This document shows, one piece after another, positions 24,757 to 32,958 of a stretch of 38,540 nucleotides of DNA. The DNA lies in assembly GCA_030593295.1 (NCBI GenBank), contig JAUVHO010000018.1, forward strand, positions 1-38,540, in the 5' to 3' direction. The position numbers and the translations under genes were made by a program. Numbering within the stretch: position 1 is the first letter of the stretch; the number at the start of each line of letters is the position of its first letter. The DNA comes from Methanomassiliicoccales archaeon (GTDB lineage: Archaea > Thermoplasmatota > Thermoplasmata > RBG-16-68-12 > SOIM01). The notes under the pieces were generated by a model. It saw only the letters and a program-made list of their open reading frames with translations. It did not search any database and was not told the DNA's origin.

Positions 24757-25896
24757 ATGGACTTCGATTTCGATGAGGAGCATGAGTTATTCCGAAAGAG
24801 CTTGGAGAAGTTCGTCGAGAACGAAGTACTCCCGGTCGCACAGGAGATAGATGAAAAGGGGAAGTTCCCTCACGAGCTCTTCAAGAAGGCTGGTGACCTC
24901 GGTTATTTCGGCCTGAGATATCCGACGGAGTACGGAGGGACCGACGGCGACAGCATCATGTTCTGCATACTCTGTGAGGAGCTGGCTAGAGGTTCATTGA
25001 GCTTTGCGACGGGAGTGATGATGCAGGCGCTGCAGAGCACTCATTTTCCATTCAAGTCGGGAACTGAAGAGCAGAGGCAGAAGTACATAGTCCCGGCGAT
25101 AAAAGGGGAGAAGATGGGGGCATTCGCCCTCACCGAGCCGGACGCGGGTACGGATCTGGGGTCCTTAAGGACCACAGCGGACAAGGATGGCGACGAATAC
25201 GTTCTAAACGGAACGAAGGCATGGACGACAAATGCCCAGGTCGCGGATTTCTTCACCGTCTTGGCTGTAACGGACAAGGAAAAGAAACTCAGAGGTGTGG
25301 ATTTCTTCTTGGTCGAAAGGGACAACCCAGGCCTGACGGTGGGTAAGGATGTGCAGAAACTTGGACTGAGAGGGACCGAGACGGCGGAGCTGGTTCTCGA
25401 AGACTGTCGCATACCTAAAGAGAACCTGCTTGGAGAGGAAGGGACGGGTTATGATTCTCTTATGGACATCCTCGCTGAGATACGCATAATGACAGGGGCA
25501 CTGTCCGTCGGCCTTGCCCGCTCCGCACTGGACATGGGAGTGAGATACGCCAATGAGCGCGTACAATTCGGAAGACCCATCGGGAAGTTCCAAGCGGTTA
25601 GGATGAAATTGGCAGATGTTGCCACCGAATTAGAAGCAGCGAAGTTCCTCGTATACTACTCGGCCTGGCTGATGGACAAAGGTAGGAAATGCACAAAGGA
25701 GGCCGCCATGGCGAAGCTCTTCGCGACCGAGATGGCTGTCAAGGCTACGGATGAGGTTTCACGAGTGTTCGCAAGTTATGGGTTCTCAATGGAATATCCA
25801 ATTCAAATCCTGCTAAGGGACGCCAGGTTCCTCATAATTGGAGGAGGAACGTCCGAGATATTGGGACTTATCATAGGAAGAGAGTTGGGATTGTGA
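24757..25896 (+). CDS. Acyl-CoA dehydrogenase
   Basis: A 379-residue FAD flavoprotein that introduces the trans-2 double bond into an acyl-CoA. Family motifs are YPTEYGGTDGDS (about 55-66), FALTEPDAGTD (123-133, flavin contact), WTTNAQVADF, RYANERVQFGRPIGKFQAV (about 263-281, FAD adenine region), and GGGTSEI (362-368). The position of the MCAD catalytic Glu is Gly363. In the IVD/LCAD type the Glu sits in helix G directly before Arg, but here that residue is Ile242 with Glu241 one step earlier. The catalytic base is therefore unclear. It is the first gene of the operon, has a GGGG ribosome-binding site 7 bases before ATG, and is followed after 4 bases by a hydratase. Branched or short acyl-CoAs are likely substrates given the mutase downstream. 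Confidence 0.92.
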   Translation: MDFDFDEEHELFRKSLEKFVENEVLPVAQEIDEKGKFPHELFKKAGDLGYFGLRYPTEYGGTDGDSIMFCILCEELARGSLSFATGVMMQALQSTHFPFKSGTEEQRQKYIVPAIKGEKMGAFALTEPDAGTDLGSLRTTADKDGDEYVLNGTKAWTTNAQVADFFTVLAVTDKEKKLRGVDFFLVERDNPGLTVGKDVQKLGLRGTETAELVLEDCRIPKENLLGEEGTGYDSLMDILAEIRIMTGALSVGLARSALDMGVRYANERVQFGRPIGKFQAVRMKLADVATELEAAKFLVYYSAWLMDKGRKCTKEAAMAKLFATEMAVKATDEVSRVFASYGFSMEYPIQILLRDARFLIIGGGTSEILGLIIGRELGL

Positions 25897-25900
25897 TCGA

Positions 25901-26362
25901 ATGACATACAAATTCAAGGGAAAGAAGTTCGACGAGTTCGATGTTGGGCAGGAGTTCACCACCGCGTCCAGGACGATAACCGAGGGGGATGTCTCAACGT
26001 TCGCCGGTCTTTCAGGCGACTTCAATCCGTTGCACACGGACGAAGAACACGGAAAAGGGACACCTTTCGGAGGCAGGATCGCGCATGGACTGCTGGCCGT
26101 GGCAGTTTCGACGGGTCAGGCGAACCAATTGGGGATCTTCGAGGGTACGACGATAGCGCTCCTCAGCATGAGCTTCAAGTACACTGGCGCGGTCAAGTTC
26201 GGGGACACGATCCACACCGTTCTCAAGGTGGCGGAGAAGAAGGAGACCAGCAAGCCGGACAAGGGAGTTATCACCTTTGACGTTTCAACGCTCAATCAGA
26301 AAGACGAATCGGTCGTCGAAGGCCAGTGGGTCATAATGCTTCAGAGGGAGGCGAGTTCATGA
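25901..26362 (+). CDS. MaoC-like (R)-specific enoyl-CoA hydratase
   Basis: A 153-residue hot-dog-fold hydratase that adds water to 2-enoyl-CoA, usually giving the (R)-3-hydroxyacyl-CoA. The catalytic pair D40 and H45 is present in GDFNPLHTD, followed by FGGRIAHGLL with the conserved Gly-His. The N-terminal FDVGQEFTTASRTITEGDVSTFA is typical of the MaoC/PhaJ group. It lies 4 bases after the acyl-CoA dehydrogenase and overlaps the next gene by 4 bases (ATGA), so it belongs to the same transcript. Using a MaoC hydratase with an SDR dehydrogenase replaces the usual crotonase and HAD-type 3-hydroxyacyl-CoA dehydrogenase of beta-oxidation. Confidence 0.9.
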   Translation: MTYKFKGKKFDEFDVGQEFTTASRTITEGDVSTFAGLSGDFNPLHTDEEHGKGTPFGGRIAHGLLAVAVSTGQANQLGIFEGTTIALLSMSFKYTGAVKFGDTIHTVLKVAEKKETSKPDKGVITFDVSTLNQKDESVVEGQWVIMLQREASS

Positions 26363-27102
26363 GATTGAAGGACAGAGTTGCCATAGTAACAGGTGGTGGA
26401 AGTGGGATCGGAGAGGCCACCGTGCTGAGATTCGTGGAAGAGGGGGCCAAGGTCGCCATCGTGGATGTCGTAACGGAAGGCGCCAACAAGGTCGCAGAAG
26501 CGGTCAAAGAGAAAGGAGGAGAAGCGCTCGTTCACCAGGCAAACATAGTCAAGAAGGATGAGGTGGACGGGATGGTAGCGGCTACACTGGATCGGTTCGG
26601 AAGAGTTGACATTCTCATAAACAACGCAGGCATCAACAAAGACGCGATGACCAAGAAGATGACCGAGGAGCAGTGGGACCAGGTGCTGGAAGTCAACCTG
26701 AAGGGAACATTCCTTTGCTCTCAATCGGCCGCAAGACCGATGATGGAACAGAACTACGGCAGGATAATCAACACCGCATCCATAGGCGCACTGGGTAGCG
26801 TCGGTCAGGCCAACTATTCCGCTTCCAAGGCGGGCGTGATGGGTTTGACGAAAACCCTTGCGCTGGAACTGGCCAGATACAGTATCACGGTAAACTGCAT
26901 TTCACCAGGAGCAACCAAGACCCCAATGCTGGCAAAAATGCCAGAGGAGATCGCAGAGATGCTCGTAAAGAAGATTCCACTGAGAAGGTTCGCTGAACCG
27001 GAGGAACTTGCCAACGCGCACCTTTTCCTAGCAAGCGAAGAAGCTGCCTACATCACAGGCCAGATCATATTCGTGGACGGCGGGATCAGCGTGGGGTTCT
27101 GA
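26359..27102 (+). CDS. SDR-family 3-hydroxyacyl-CoA / 3-oxoacyl dehydrogenase (FabG-like)
   Basis: A 247-residue short-chain dehydrogenase/reductase. The nucleotide motif TGGGSGIG begins at residue 11, NNAG at 88-91, and the catalytic residues are S141, Y153 and K157 (ANYSASKAG). Asp36 at the end of the second strand (AIVDV) favours NAD(H) over NADP(H), which fits an oxidative role: (R)-3-hydroxyacyl-CoA from the MaoC hydratase to 3-oxoacyl-CoA. The ATG at 26359 overlapping the preceding stop was preferred to one at 26326, since the SDR fold begins there. FabG-like naming reflects similarity only. Fatty acid synthesis is unlikely in an archaeon. Confidence 0.9.
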   Translation: MRLKDRVAIVTGGGSGIGEATVLRFVEEGAKVAIVDVVTEGANKVAEAVKEKGGEALVHQANIVKKDEVDGMVAATLDRFGRVDILINNAGINKDAMTKKMTEEQWDQVLEVNLKGTFLCSQSAARPMMEQNYGRIINTASIGALGSVGQANYSASKAGVMGLTKTLALELARYSITVNCISPGATKTPMLAKMPEEIAEMLVKKIPLRRFAEPEELANAHLFLASEEAAYITGQIIFVDGGISVGF

Positions 27103-27111
27103 GGAGAGAAC

Positions 27112-28527
27112 ATGGCTGGCATAATCTCGTATGGAGTGTACCTTCCCAACTATCAGATGTCCGGAGATGTCCTTCAGAGAGCTTGGGGTAAACCGGCTGG
27201 AAAGGGAACTAAGGTAGTGTCCAACTACGATGAGGACAGCCTCACCATGGCAGTCGCAGCCTCCTTGGAGTGCCTCAAGGATCTGGGAGTGGGCATCATA
27301 GACGGCCTATATTTCTCATCAACGACAGCTCCCTACGCGGAGAAGATGAACGCGTCGGTCATCGCGACAGCGTTGGACCTCAACAGAGATGCTTTCACGA
27401 TGGACATCGGTTCTTCCCTCCGATCTGGGTCCAACGGACTGAAGGTTGCATTTGACACTATATCATCAGGTTCGAAGACCAACATAGTAATGGTGGCCTC
27501 GGACAGCAGGATGGCGGAGCCAGGTTCTTACTTAGAGCCATTCCTTGGGGACGGCGCGGCAGCATTCCTGATCGGCAAGGGTAACCCGATAGCGGACATA
27601 GTGGACTATCACTCAGTTTACGACGGACTGCCGGATGTTTGGAGAAAGCAGGATGACCAGTTCCTGCGCCACGACGATGTGCGCTACTCGCGGACAGAGC
27701 ACTACGGAAGGAACATGATGAACGCCATTGAGGGACTCTTCGAGGACGGCAACTACCGCGTCGAGGACTTCTCCAAGGCTGTTATCTTCTCCCCGGACGG
27801 GAGGAGTCACATGACCGTAGCCAAGAACCTCGGATTCCAGCAAGAACAAGTGCAGGACACGCTGATGCTGAAGACCGGTTTGATCGGTTCGGCCCACGGG
27901 CTCATGATGCTGGCAGTCGCACTCGACGAGGCAAAGCCGGACGACCTGATGATGTTCGCCAACTACGGGGACGGTGCCGATGCGTTCGCCATCAGGGCCA
28001 CCAAGTTCATCGAGGACAATGAGAAGGGTTCGCTGCCGGAAGTCGAGAAAGAGAGGAGATCGATAGGTTCGTACACGAAATATCTCGCTTTCAGGAACCT
28101 GATCGGAAACTACCAACTGGAGACGCCGTTCACTTCCATCCCGCTCCTCAGAAGGGAGGAAGAGCTGAGCATAAGGCTACATGGAAAGAAGTGCAACGGA
28201 TGCGGCAAGGTGATGACGCTGGCTCTGAAGGTCTGCCCCCACTGCAAGTCGGCTGAAGACTTCATGGACGTCAGGTTGTCCAAGAGAGGTAAGATCGTCA
28301 CGTACAGCCAGGAGCATTACTATCCTACGCCCGAGCCTCCGGTAACGATGGCGGTCATCGATCTGGAGGGCGGCGGAAGGATACTGGCGCAGATGACGGA
28401 TACGGAAGCGAGCGAGGTGAAGGTGGACATGCTGGTAGACCTGACCTTCAGGAGACTTCACACCGGAGGAGGGTTCGTCAACTACTCCTGGAAGTGCAAA
28501 GCTGCTAGAGGAGGCGGCTCGAAATGA
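27112..28527 (+). CDS. HMG-CoA synthase-like protein fused to a DUF35 zinc-ribbon/OB domain, catalytic residues lost
   Basis: A 471-residue fusion. Residues 1 to about 345 follow archaeal HMG-CoA synthase (start GIISYGVYLPNYQM, DEDSLTMAVAASLECL, GDGAAAFLIG, MMFANYGDGADAF). About 350-471 is a DUF35 acyl-CoA-binding domain with zinc-ribbon cysteines C361, C364, C375 and C378, then an OB fold. Against archaeal HMG-CoA synthase the nucleophilic Cys in EFACKAGT is Leu103 (SSLRSG), the Glu before HPYA is Thr71, and the active-site His region FHQPNGK reads FSPDGR. It is therefore probably not a synthase. It overlaps the thiolase start by 4 bases. Free-standing DUF35 proteins bridge thiolase and HMG-CoA synthase in archaea, so a scaffold or CoA-channelling partner of the thiolase is inferred. 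Confidence 0.85.
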   Translation: MAGIISYGVYLPNYQMSGDVLQRAWGKPAGKGTKVVSNYDEDSLTMAVAASLECLKDLGVGIIDGLYFSSTTAPYAEKMNASVIATALDLNRDAFTMDIGSSLRSGSNGLKVAFDTISSGSKTNIVMVASDSRMAEPGSYLEPFLGDGAAAFLIGKGNPIADIVDYHSVYDGLPDVWRKQDDQFLRHDDVRYSRTEHYGRNMMNAIEGLFEDGNYRVEDFSKAVIFSPDGRSHMTVAKNLGFQQEQVQDTLMLKTGLIGSAHGLMMLAVALDEAKPDDLMMFANYGDGADAFAIRATKFIEDNEKGSLPEVEKERRSIGSYTKYLAFRNLIGNYQLETPFTSIPLLRREEELSIRLHGKKCNGCGKVMTLALKVCPHCKSAEDFMDVRLSKRGKIVTYSQEHYYPTPEPPVTMAVIDLEGGGRILAQMTDTEASEVKVDMLVDLTFRRLHTGGGFVNYSWKCKAARGGGSK

Positions 28528-29708
28528 CCTTCAAGGACAAGATCGCCATCATCGGGGCAGGATGCACCAAGTTCGGCGAGAACTTCAACATGAGCTACGG
28601 CGACATGGTCTTCGAAGCTGCCAAAGAGGCGTTCGAGAATGCTGGTGTCGAAGGGAAGGACATTGATGCTGCCTGGCTCGGGACCGCTTTCCCTGATGCT
28701 GGTGTCTACAAGGGACGGTCGGGGATGGACCTCGCTGAACCTCTGGGCATGTTCGATATCCCTATCACAAGAGTCTCCAATTACTGCGCGACGGGAGGGG
28801 ACGCATTCAGAAACGGATGCAACAGTCTGCTGTCCGGGGAAAGCGATCTTGTTCTTGCGCTGGGCGCTGAGAAGCTCAGGGACAGGACGCCACAGGACAG
28901 TATCGTGAGAATGATGGTGGACACCGGCCACCCAATCTACCAGAAGGGTTTCACCGCTGCCGGGACGTTCGCTGTCGTCGGGACCCGGTACATGCACGTT
29001 TATGGGGACATCACGGAACAACTCGCAAGAATCTCGGTGAAGAACCATTACCACGGATCCATGAACCCGAAGGCGCATTACCAGAAACCTATCACTCTGG
29101 AGACCGCTTTGAAATCTCCAATGGTGGCCTATCCGGTCAACCTAATGGGCAGCTGCCCGACCACGGACGGGTCTGCTGCGGTAGTACTCACCAGGGCCGA
29201 AGACGCGAAGAAGTACACCGATGATTACGTTCTTCTCAAGGGCTATTCACTTTCAATATCAACCGGCTGGGACCTCCCGTTCTATGATCCAGATTATGAT
29301 TTCCTCGGTTACAGGGCAACTCAGGTCGCGGGACAGAATGCGTACAAGCAGGCGGGCATAGAGAACCCGTTAAAGGAACTGGACCTGGCCGAGATGCATG
29401 ACTGCTTCAACGTGGTGGAGTTCATAACGTACGAGGACTTAGGACTCTGCGAGAAGGGCAAGGCAAGCGAACTGATCGACAATGAAGTTACCACACTGGG
29501 AGGAGTACTTCCCGTGAACGTCAGCGGTGGATTGCTGAGCTGCGGACATCCAGTGGGTGCGACTGGGGTAAGAATGCTGTATGAGCTCACCAAACAACTT
29601 CAGGGCAAGGCGGAGAAGAGACAGGTAGAGAACGCAAGGTTGGGACTGGCACATAACATCGGAGGACCAGGAGCGGTCGCATCAATCACGATCCTCGGAG
29701 CGAAGTAA
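28524..29708 (+). CDS. Thiolase (acetyl-CoA C-acyltransferase, SCP-x/archaeal type)
   Basis: A 394-residue thiolase performing CoA-dependent cleavage of 3-oxoacyl-CoA to acetyl- or propionyl-CoA plus shortened acyl-CoA. All catalytic elements are present: nucleophile C88 in [13 protein letters not shown]292 in [10 protein letters not shown], and C340 with H342 in [12 protein letters not shown]. The fold resembles the SCP-x/archaeal thiolases that work with DUF35 partners rather than bacterial FadA. The ATG overlaps the stop of the DUF35 fusion (ATGA), indicating coupled synthesis of the presumed complex. The mutase small subunit begins one base after its stop. Confidence 0.92.
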   Translation: MTFKDKIAIIGAGCTKFGENFNMSYGDMVFEAAKEAFENAGVEGKDIDAAWLGTAFPDAGVYKGRSGMDLAEPLGMFDIPITRVSNYCATGGDAFRNGCNSLLSGESDLVLALGAEKLRDRTPQDSIVRMMVDTGHPIYQKGFTAAGTFAVVGTRYMHVYGDITEQLARISVKNHYHGSMNPKAHYQKPITLETALKSPMVAYPVNLMGSCPTTDGSAAVVLTRAEDAKKYTDDYVLLKGYSLSISTGWDLPFYDPDYDFLGYRATQVAGQNAYKQAGIENPLKELDLAEMHDCFNVVEFITYEDLGLCEKGKASELIDNEVTTLGGVLPVNVSGGLLSCGHPVGATGVRMLYELTKQLQGKAEKRQVENARLGLAHNIGGPGAVASITILGAK

Positions 29709-29709
29709 C

Positions 29710-30105
29710 ATGAAGAACCCCATAAGGGTCCTGATAGCAAAACCCGGCCTGGACGGTCATGACAGAGGAGCCAAGGTCGTTGCTATTGCTTTGAAAGAAG
29801 CCGGGATGGAGGTCATCTACACGGGCCTGAGACAAAGTGTGGAGCAGATAACCAGTGCCGCGCTCCAGGAGGACGTTCAGGTAGTAGGTCTGAGCATCCT
29901 GTCCGGCGCGCATATGCCAATCACAAAGAAACTGATGAAGATGATGAAAGAAGAAGGGCTCGATGAAGCGATGGTGCTGATAGGAGGCAACATTCCCAGG
30001 AACGATGTCAAGAAGTTGAAGGCACTGGGCGTCAGGGAAGTGTTCCCGACGGGTTCCAAGTTCGACGATATCGTTAAGTTCATTCAATCCAACATTCCCA
30101 ATTGA
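29710..30105 (+). CDS. Methylmalonyl-CoA mutase small (cobalamin-binding) subunit
   Basis: A 131-residue B12-binding domain that carries adenosylcobalamin for the mutase encoded next. The base-off/His-on signature is clear: [10 protein letters not shown] (His is the lower cobalt ligand), LSILSGAHM and LIGGNIP. The length is that of a separate archaeal subunit, split from the large subunit. It converts (R)-methylmalonyl-CoA to succinyl-CoA together with its partner. It sits in the beta-oxidation operon between thiolase and the large subunit, with gaps of a few bases. An epimerase and a MeaB/ArgK chaperone, usually nearby, are not in this window. Confidence 0.93.
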   Translation: MKNPIRVLIAKPGLDGHDRGAKVVAIALKEAGMEVIYTGLRQSVEQITSAALQEDVQVVGLSILSGAHMPITKKLMKMMKEEGLDEAMVLIGGNIPRNDVKKLKALGVREVFPTGSKFDDIVKFIQSNIPN

Positions 30106-30131
30106 GTTGGTCATCCAGTAAGGTGCGAGAG

Positions 30132-31736
30132 ATGAAGAAGAAAGTGGAGTTGCCAGATGTTGTGCTCGAATCCGGGATAAAGGTGAAGCCGATCTATGGG
30201 CCGGAGGATGTCAAGGACATAGACTACGAGAAGGACATTGGGGAACCGGGAGAGTATCCGTTCACCCGCGGGATTCACAAGTACATGTACCGGTTCCGGC
30301 CGTTCACCATGAGGCAGTACTCTGGATTCGCGACCGCGAAGGAGACCAACAAGCGGTTCAAGTATCTCATCAAGCAAGGGCAAACTGGATTGAATGTTGC
30401 TTTTGATTTGCCTACTCAATGTGGGTTGGATTCTGACGATCCTTTGGCCGAGGGAGAGGTTGGAAGGGTTGGAATGGCCATCGACACTCTGAAGGACATG
30501 GAGGACGCGTTCGAGGGGATACCGATAGACAAGATCGGCACCTCGTTGACAATCAATTCAATGGCGCCGATAATGCTGGCGATGTATGTTATTGTTGCAG
30601 AGAAACAGGGCGTTCCAGCTAATGAGGTCAGAGGAACTCTGCAGAATGATATCCTCAAGGAGTACATCGGAAGGGGGACCTGGGTCTTCCCGGTTGAGCC
30701 ATCCATCAAACTGATAGGGGACACGATAGAGTACTGCTCCAAGTACGCGCCCAAGTACTACCCAGTTAGCGTTTGTGGCTATCACATCAGGGAATCGGGT
30801 GCCAATCCAGTTCAGGAAATCGCGTATGCATTTCTAATCGCGAAGGCATACATCCAACATGTTCTGGACAGGGGACTGGATGTTGATGATTTCGTTCCGA
30901 GATTCTCGTTCAACTTCGACATTCACGGCAACCTCTTCGAGCAGATAGCGAAGTTCAGGGCGGCAAGAAGACTGTGGGCGAGGATAGTGAAGGAAGACCT
31001 GGGTGCCAAGGACCCGAAGTCGATGCAAATGAAGATGATAGCTGGTGGTGGCGGTGGAGGGTTGACCATAGAACAGCCAGAGAATAACATCGTCCGTGGT
31101 GCCTACTACGCATTGATCTCCTCACTCAGTGGCACTCAAACAATGGCCTTGTGTTCTTACGACGAGGCCTACACCATACCTTCCGAGAAGGCGGCTGTTA
31201 TTTCTCTCAGGACAATGCAAATCCTTCTGGACGAAATGGGTCTGCGGGACACGGTGGACCCGCTGGCTGGTTCCTATTACATCGAGAGTTTGACTAGTGA
31301 ACTTGAGAAGCTCATCTGCGAGATGATGGAAAAGGTGGACAAGAAAGGCGGGATAGTCAAAGCAGTGTCCGATGGGTACATCCAGAACGAAGTGGCAAAG
31401 CAGGCTTTCCTACTGGAAAAGGGCATCCAGGAAGGCAAGATCATCAAGGTGGGCGTCAACAAGTACCGAGAAGAGGAAGAGGAGAGGGAGATTGAGTTCC
31501 ACGATTACAAGTCTGAGGAAGCAGAGAAGCAGATCAAGAGGCTCAAGAAGGTGAAGAAGGAGAGGGATGACTCGAAGGTGTCCAAAGCTCTCAAGGAACT
31601 GAAGAAGGCTGCGGAAGCTGGAGATAACCTGATGGATACGGTGATCGATGCTGTCAGGGCTTATGCTACGGTCGGAGAGATCACTGCGACGATGAAAGAG
31701 GTCTACGGGGAGTTCAAGGAACCTGTGAGGTTGTAG
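30132..31736 (+). CDS. Methylmalonyl-CoA mutase large (catalytic) subunit
   Basis: A 534-residue TIM-barrel subunit of adenosylcobalamin-dependent mutase. Recognisable features are YPFTRGIH, RPFTMRQYSGFATAKETN, GLNVAFDLPTQCG, LQNDILKEYIGRG, VCGYHIRESGANPVQE and FRAARRLWARI. The Tyr of MRQYSG and the Arg ten residues after the Gln of LQND match the two carboxylate-binding residues of methylmalonyl-CoA mutase, arguing against isobutyryl-CoA mutase. An in-frame TTG at 30102 overlaps the previous stop. The ATG at 30132, with AAGGTG six bases upstream, is preferred. The C-terminal 80 residues are rich in Lys/Glu and likely helical. The gene ends in TAG, one base before the next ATG. Confidence 0.93.
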   Translation: MKKKVELPDVVLESGIKVKPIYGPEDVKDIDYEKDIGEPGEYPFTRGIHKYMYRFRPFTMRQYSGFATAKETNKRFKYLIKQGQTGLNVAFDLPTQCGLDSDDPLAEGEVGRVGMAIDTLKDMEDAFEGIPIDKIGTSLTINSMAPIMLAMYVIVAEKQGVPANEVRGTLQNDILKEYIGRGTWVFPVEPSIKLIGDTIEYCSKYAPKYYPVSVCGYHIRESGANPVQEIAYAFLIAKAYIQHVLDRGLDVDDFVPRFSFNFDIHGNLFEQIAKFRAARRLWARIVKEDLGAKDPKSMQMKMIAGGGGGGLTIEQPENNIVRGAYYALISSLSGTQTMALCSYDEAYTIPSEKAAVISLRTMQILLDEMGLRDTVDPLAGSYYIESLTSELEKLICEMMEKVDKKGGIVKAVSDGYIQNEVAKQAFLLEKGIQEGKIIKVGVNKYREEEEEREIEFHDYKSEEAEKQIKRLKKVKKERDDSKVSKALKELKKAAEAGDNLMDTVIDAVRAYATVGEITATMKEVYGEFKEPVRL

Positions 31737-31737
31737 G

Positions 31738-32925
31738 ATGAAACCGCTGTTGGACGGAGTTAGAATTCTGGATTTGTCTCACATGCTGGCTGGCCCGTAC
31801 TGCACCCTGATGTTGGCCGACCTAGGTGCCGAAGTGATAAAGATCGAGACACCTGGTGAAGGGGACCGGATAAGGCGAATGGGCATCTACAAGATCGGTG
31901 GGCAGAGCGCATATTTCCTGAGCGTCAACAGGAACAAGAAGAGCGTCACCTTGAACCTCAAGTCGGACAGAGGGAAGGAGATATTCTACGAGCTGGTGAA
32001 GAAATCCGATGTGGTGCTGGACAACCTGAGACCTTCGACGCTGGAGAAACTTGGCGCGGCCTATGAGGAAATCAAAAAGCACAATCCCAAGATCGTTTCG
32101 TGCTCCATAACCGCCTTTGGGCCCACTGGTCCGTACGCCGATCGTCCTGCTTTTGATCTCACGCTTCAGGCGATATCCGGGGCCATGTCATACACCGGAG
32201 AGCCGGGGAGACCTCCGGTAAGATTGGGTCTTCCCATGGGAGATTTGGCGGGGGCGATGATGGCGGCCTATGCCATCTCGTCAGCACTGTACAAAAGGGA
32301 AACGACGGGAGAGGGCTGCAAGCTGGACATCAGTCTGTTGGATTGTATGGTCTCACTTCACACTTACGTTACGCAATACCTCATTGCAGGGTCTCCGATC
32401 CCAGAACCTATAGGGTCTGGCCACATCTCGGTGGTTCCGTACGGTGCATTCAGAACTGCGGACGGTTGGATCACGATCGCGGTCTTCACAGAGAGATTCT
32501 GGAAGAACTTCTGCGAGATTCTGGGAATATCGGAGCTAGCGACGGACGAACGGTTCGCGACCAACAACGACAGGAGCAAGAATAGGGAGATCCTCATTCC
32601 GATAATCGAAGATAAGCTGGATGACAAGACAACGGACGAGTGGGTGGAGATCCTCAGCAGGGAACGGATTCCATGTGGAGCGTTGAAGACGGTCGATAAG
32701 GTGCTGGAGGATCCTCAGGTCAGGCATCGGAACATGGTCGTGAAGATTGAGATTCCGGAAGGGGGAGAGACGGAAGCCATAGGGAATCCGGTGAAGGCAG
32801 AGGATGTGGAACAGGAGTACAAGTTCTCGCCAGAGCTCGGGGAGCATACGGATGAGATGTTGAGAGAACTAGTTGGTCTCGATCAACATGAAATAGAGGA
32901 CCTCAGAAAAAACCGGATCGTGTAA
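31738..32925 (+). CDS. Family III CoA transferase (CaiB/BaiF)
   Basis: A 395-residue family III CoA transferase that moves CoA between an acyl-CoA and a free acid. The N-terminus GVRILDLSHMLAGPYCTLMLADLGAEVIK (cited in parts) and the catalytic Asp169 in GLPMGDLAGAM are diagnostic, and VNRNKKSVTLNLK is the CoA-contact segment. It lies one base after the mutase gene and so is translated from the same operon. A natural role would be to exchange CoA from succinyl-CoA, the mutase product, to an incoming fatty or branched acid, closing the pathway without ATP. Other donors cannot be excluded. Confidence 0.9.
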   Translation: MKPLLDGVRILDLSHMLAGPYCTLMLADLGAEVIKIETPGEGDRIRRMGIYKIGGQSAYFLSVNRNKKSVTLNLKSDRGKEIFYELVKKSDVVLDNLRPSTLEKLGAAYEEIKKHNPKIVSCSITAFGPTGPYADRPAFDLTLQAISGAMSYTGEPGRPPVRLGLPMGDLAGAMMAAYAISSALYKRETTGEGCKLDISLLDCMVSLHTYVTQYLIAGSPIPEPIGSGHISVVPYGAFRTADGWITIAVFTERFWKNFCEILGISELATDERFATNNDRSKNREILIPIIEDKLDDKTTDEWVEILSRERIPCGALKTVDKVLEDPQVRHRNMVVKIEIPEGGETEAIGNPVKAEDVEQEYKFSPELGEHTDEMLRELVGLDQHEIEDLRKNRIV

Positions 32926-32958
32926 CAGAGAGGTTGTGATGACATAGTAAGTCCAGAA

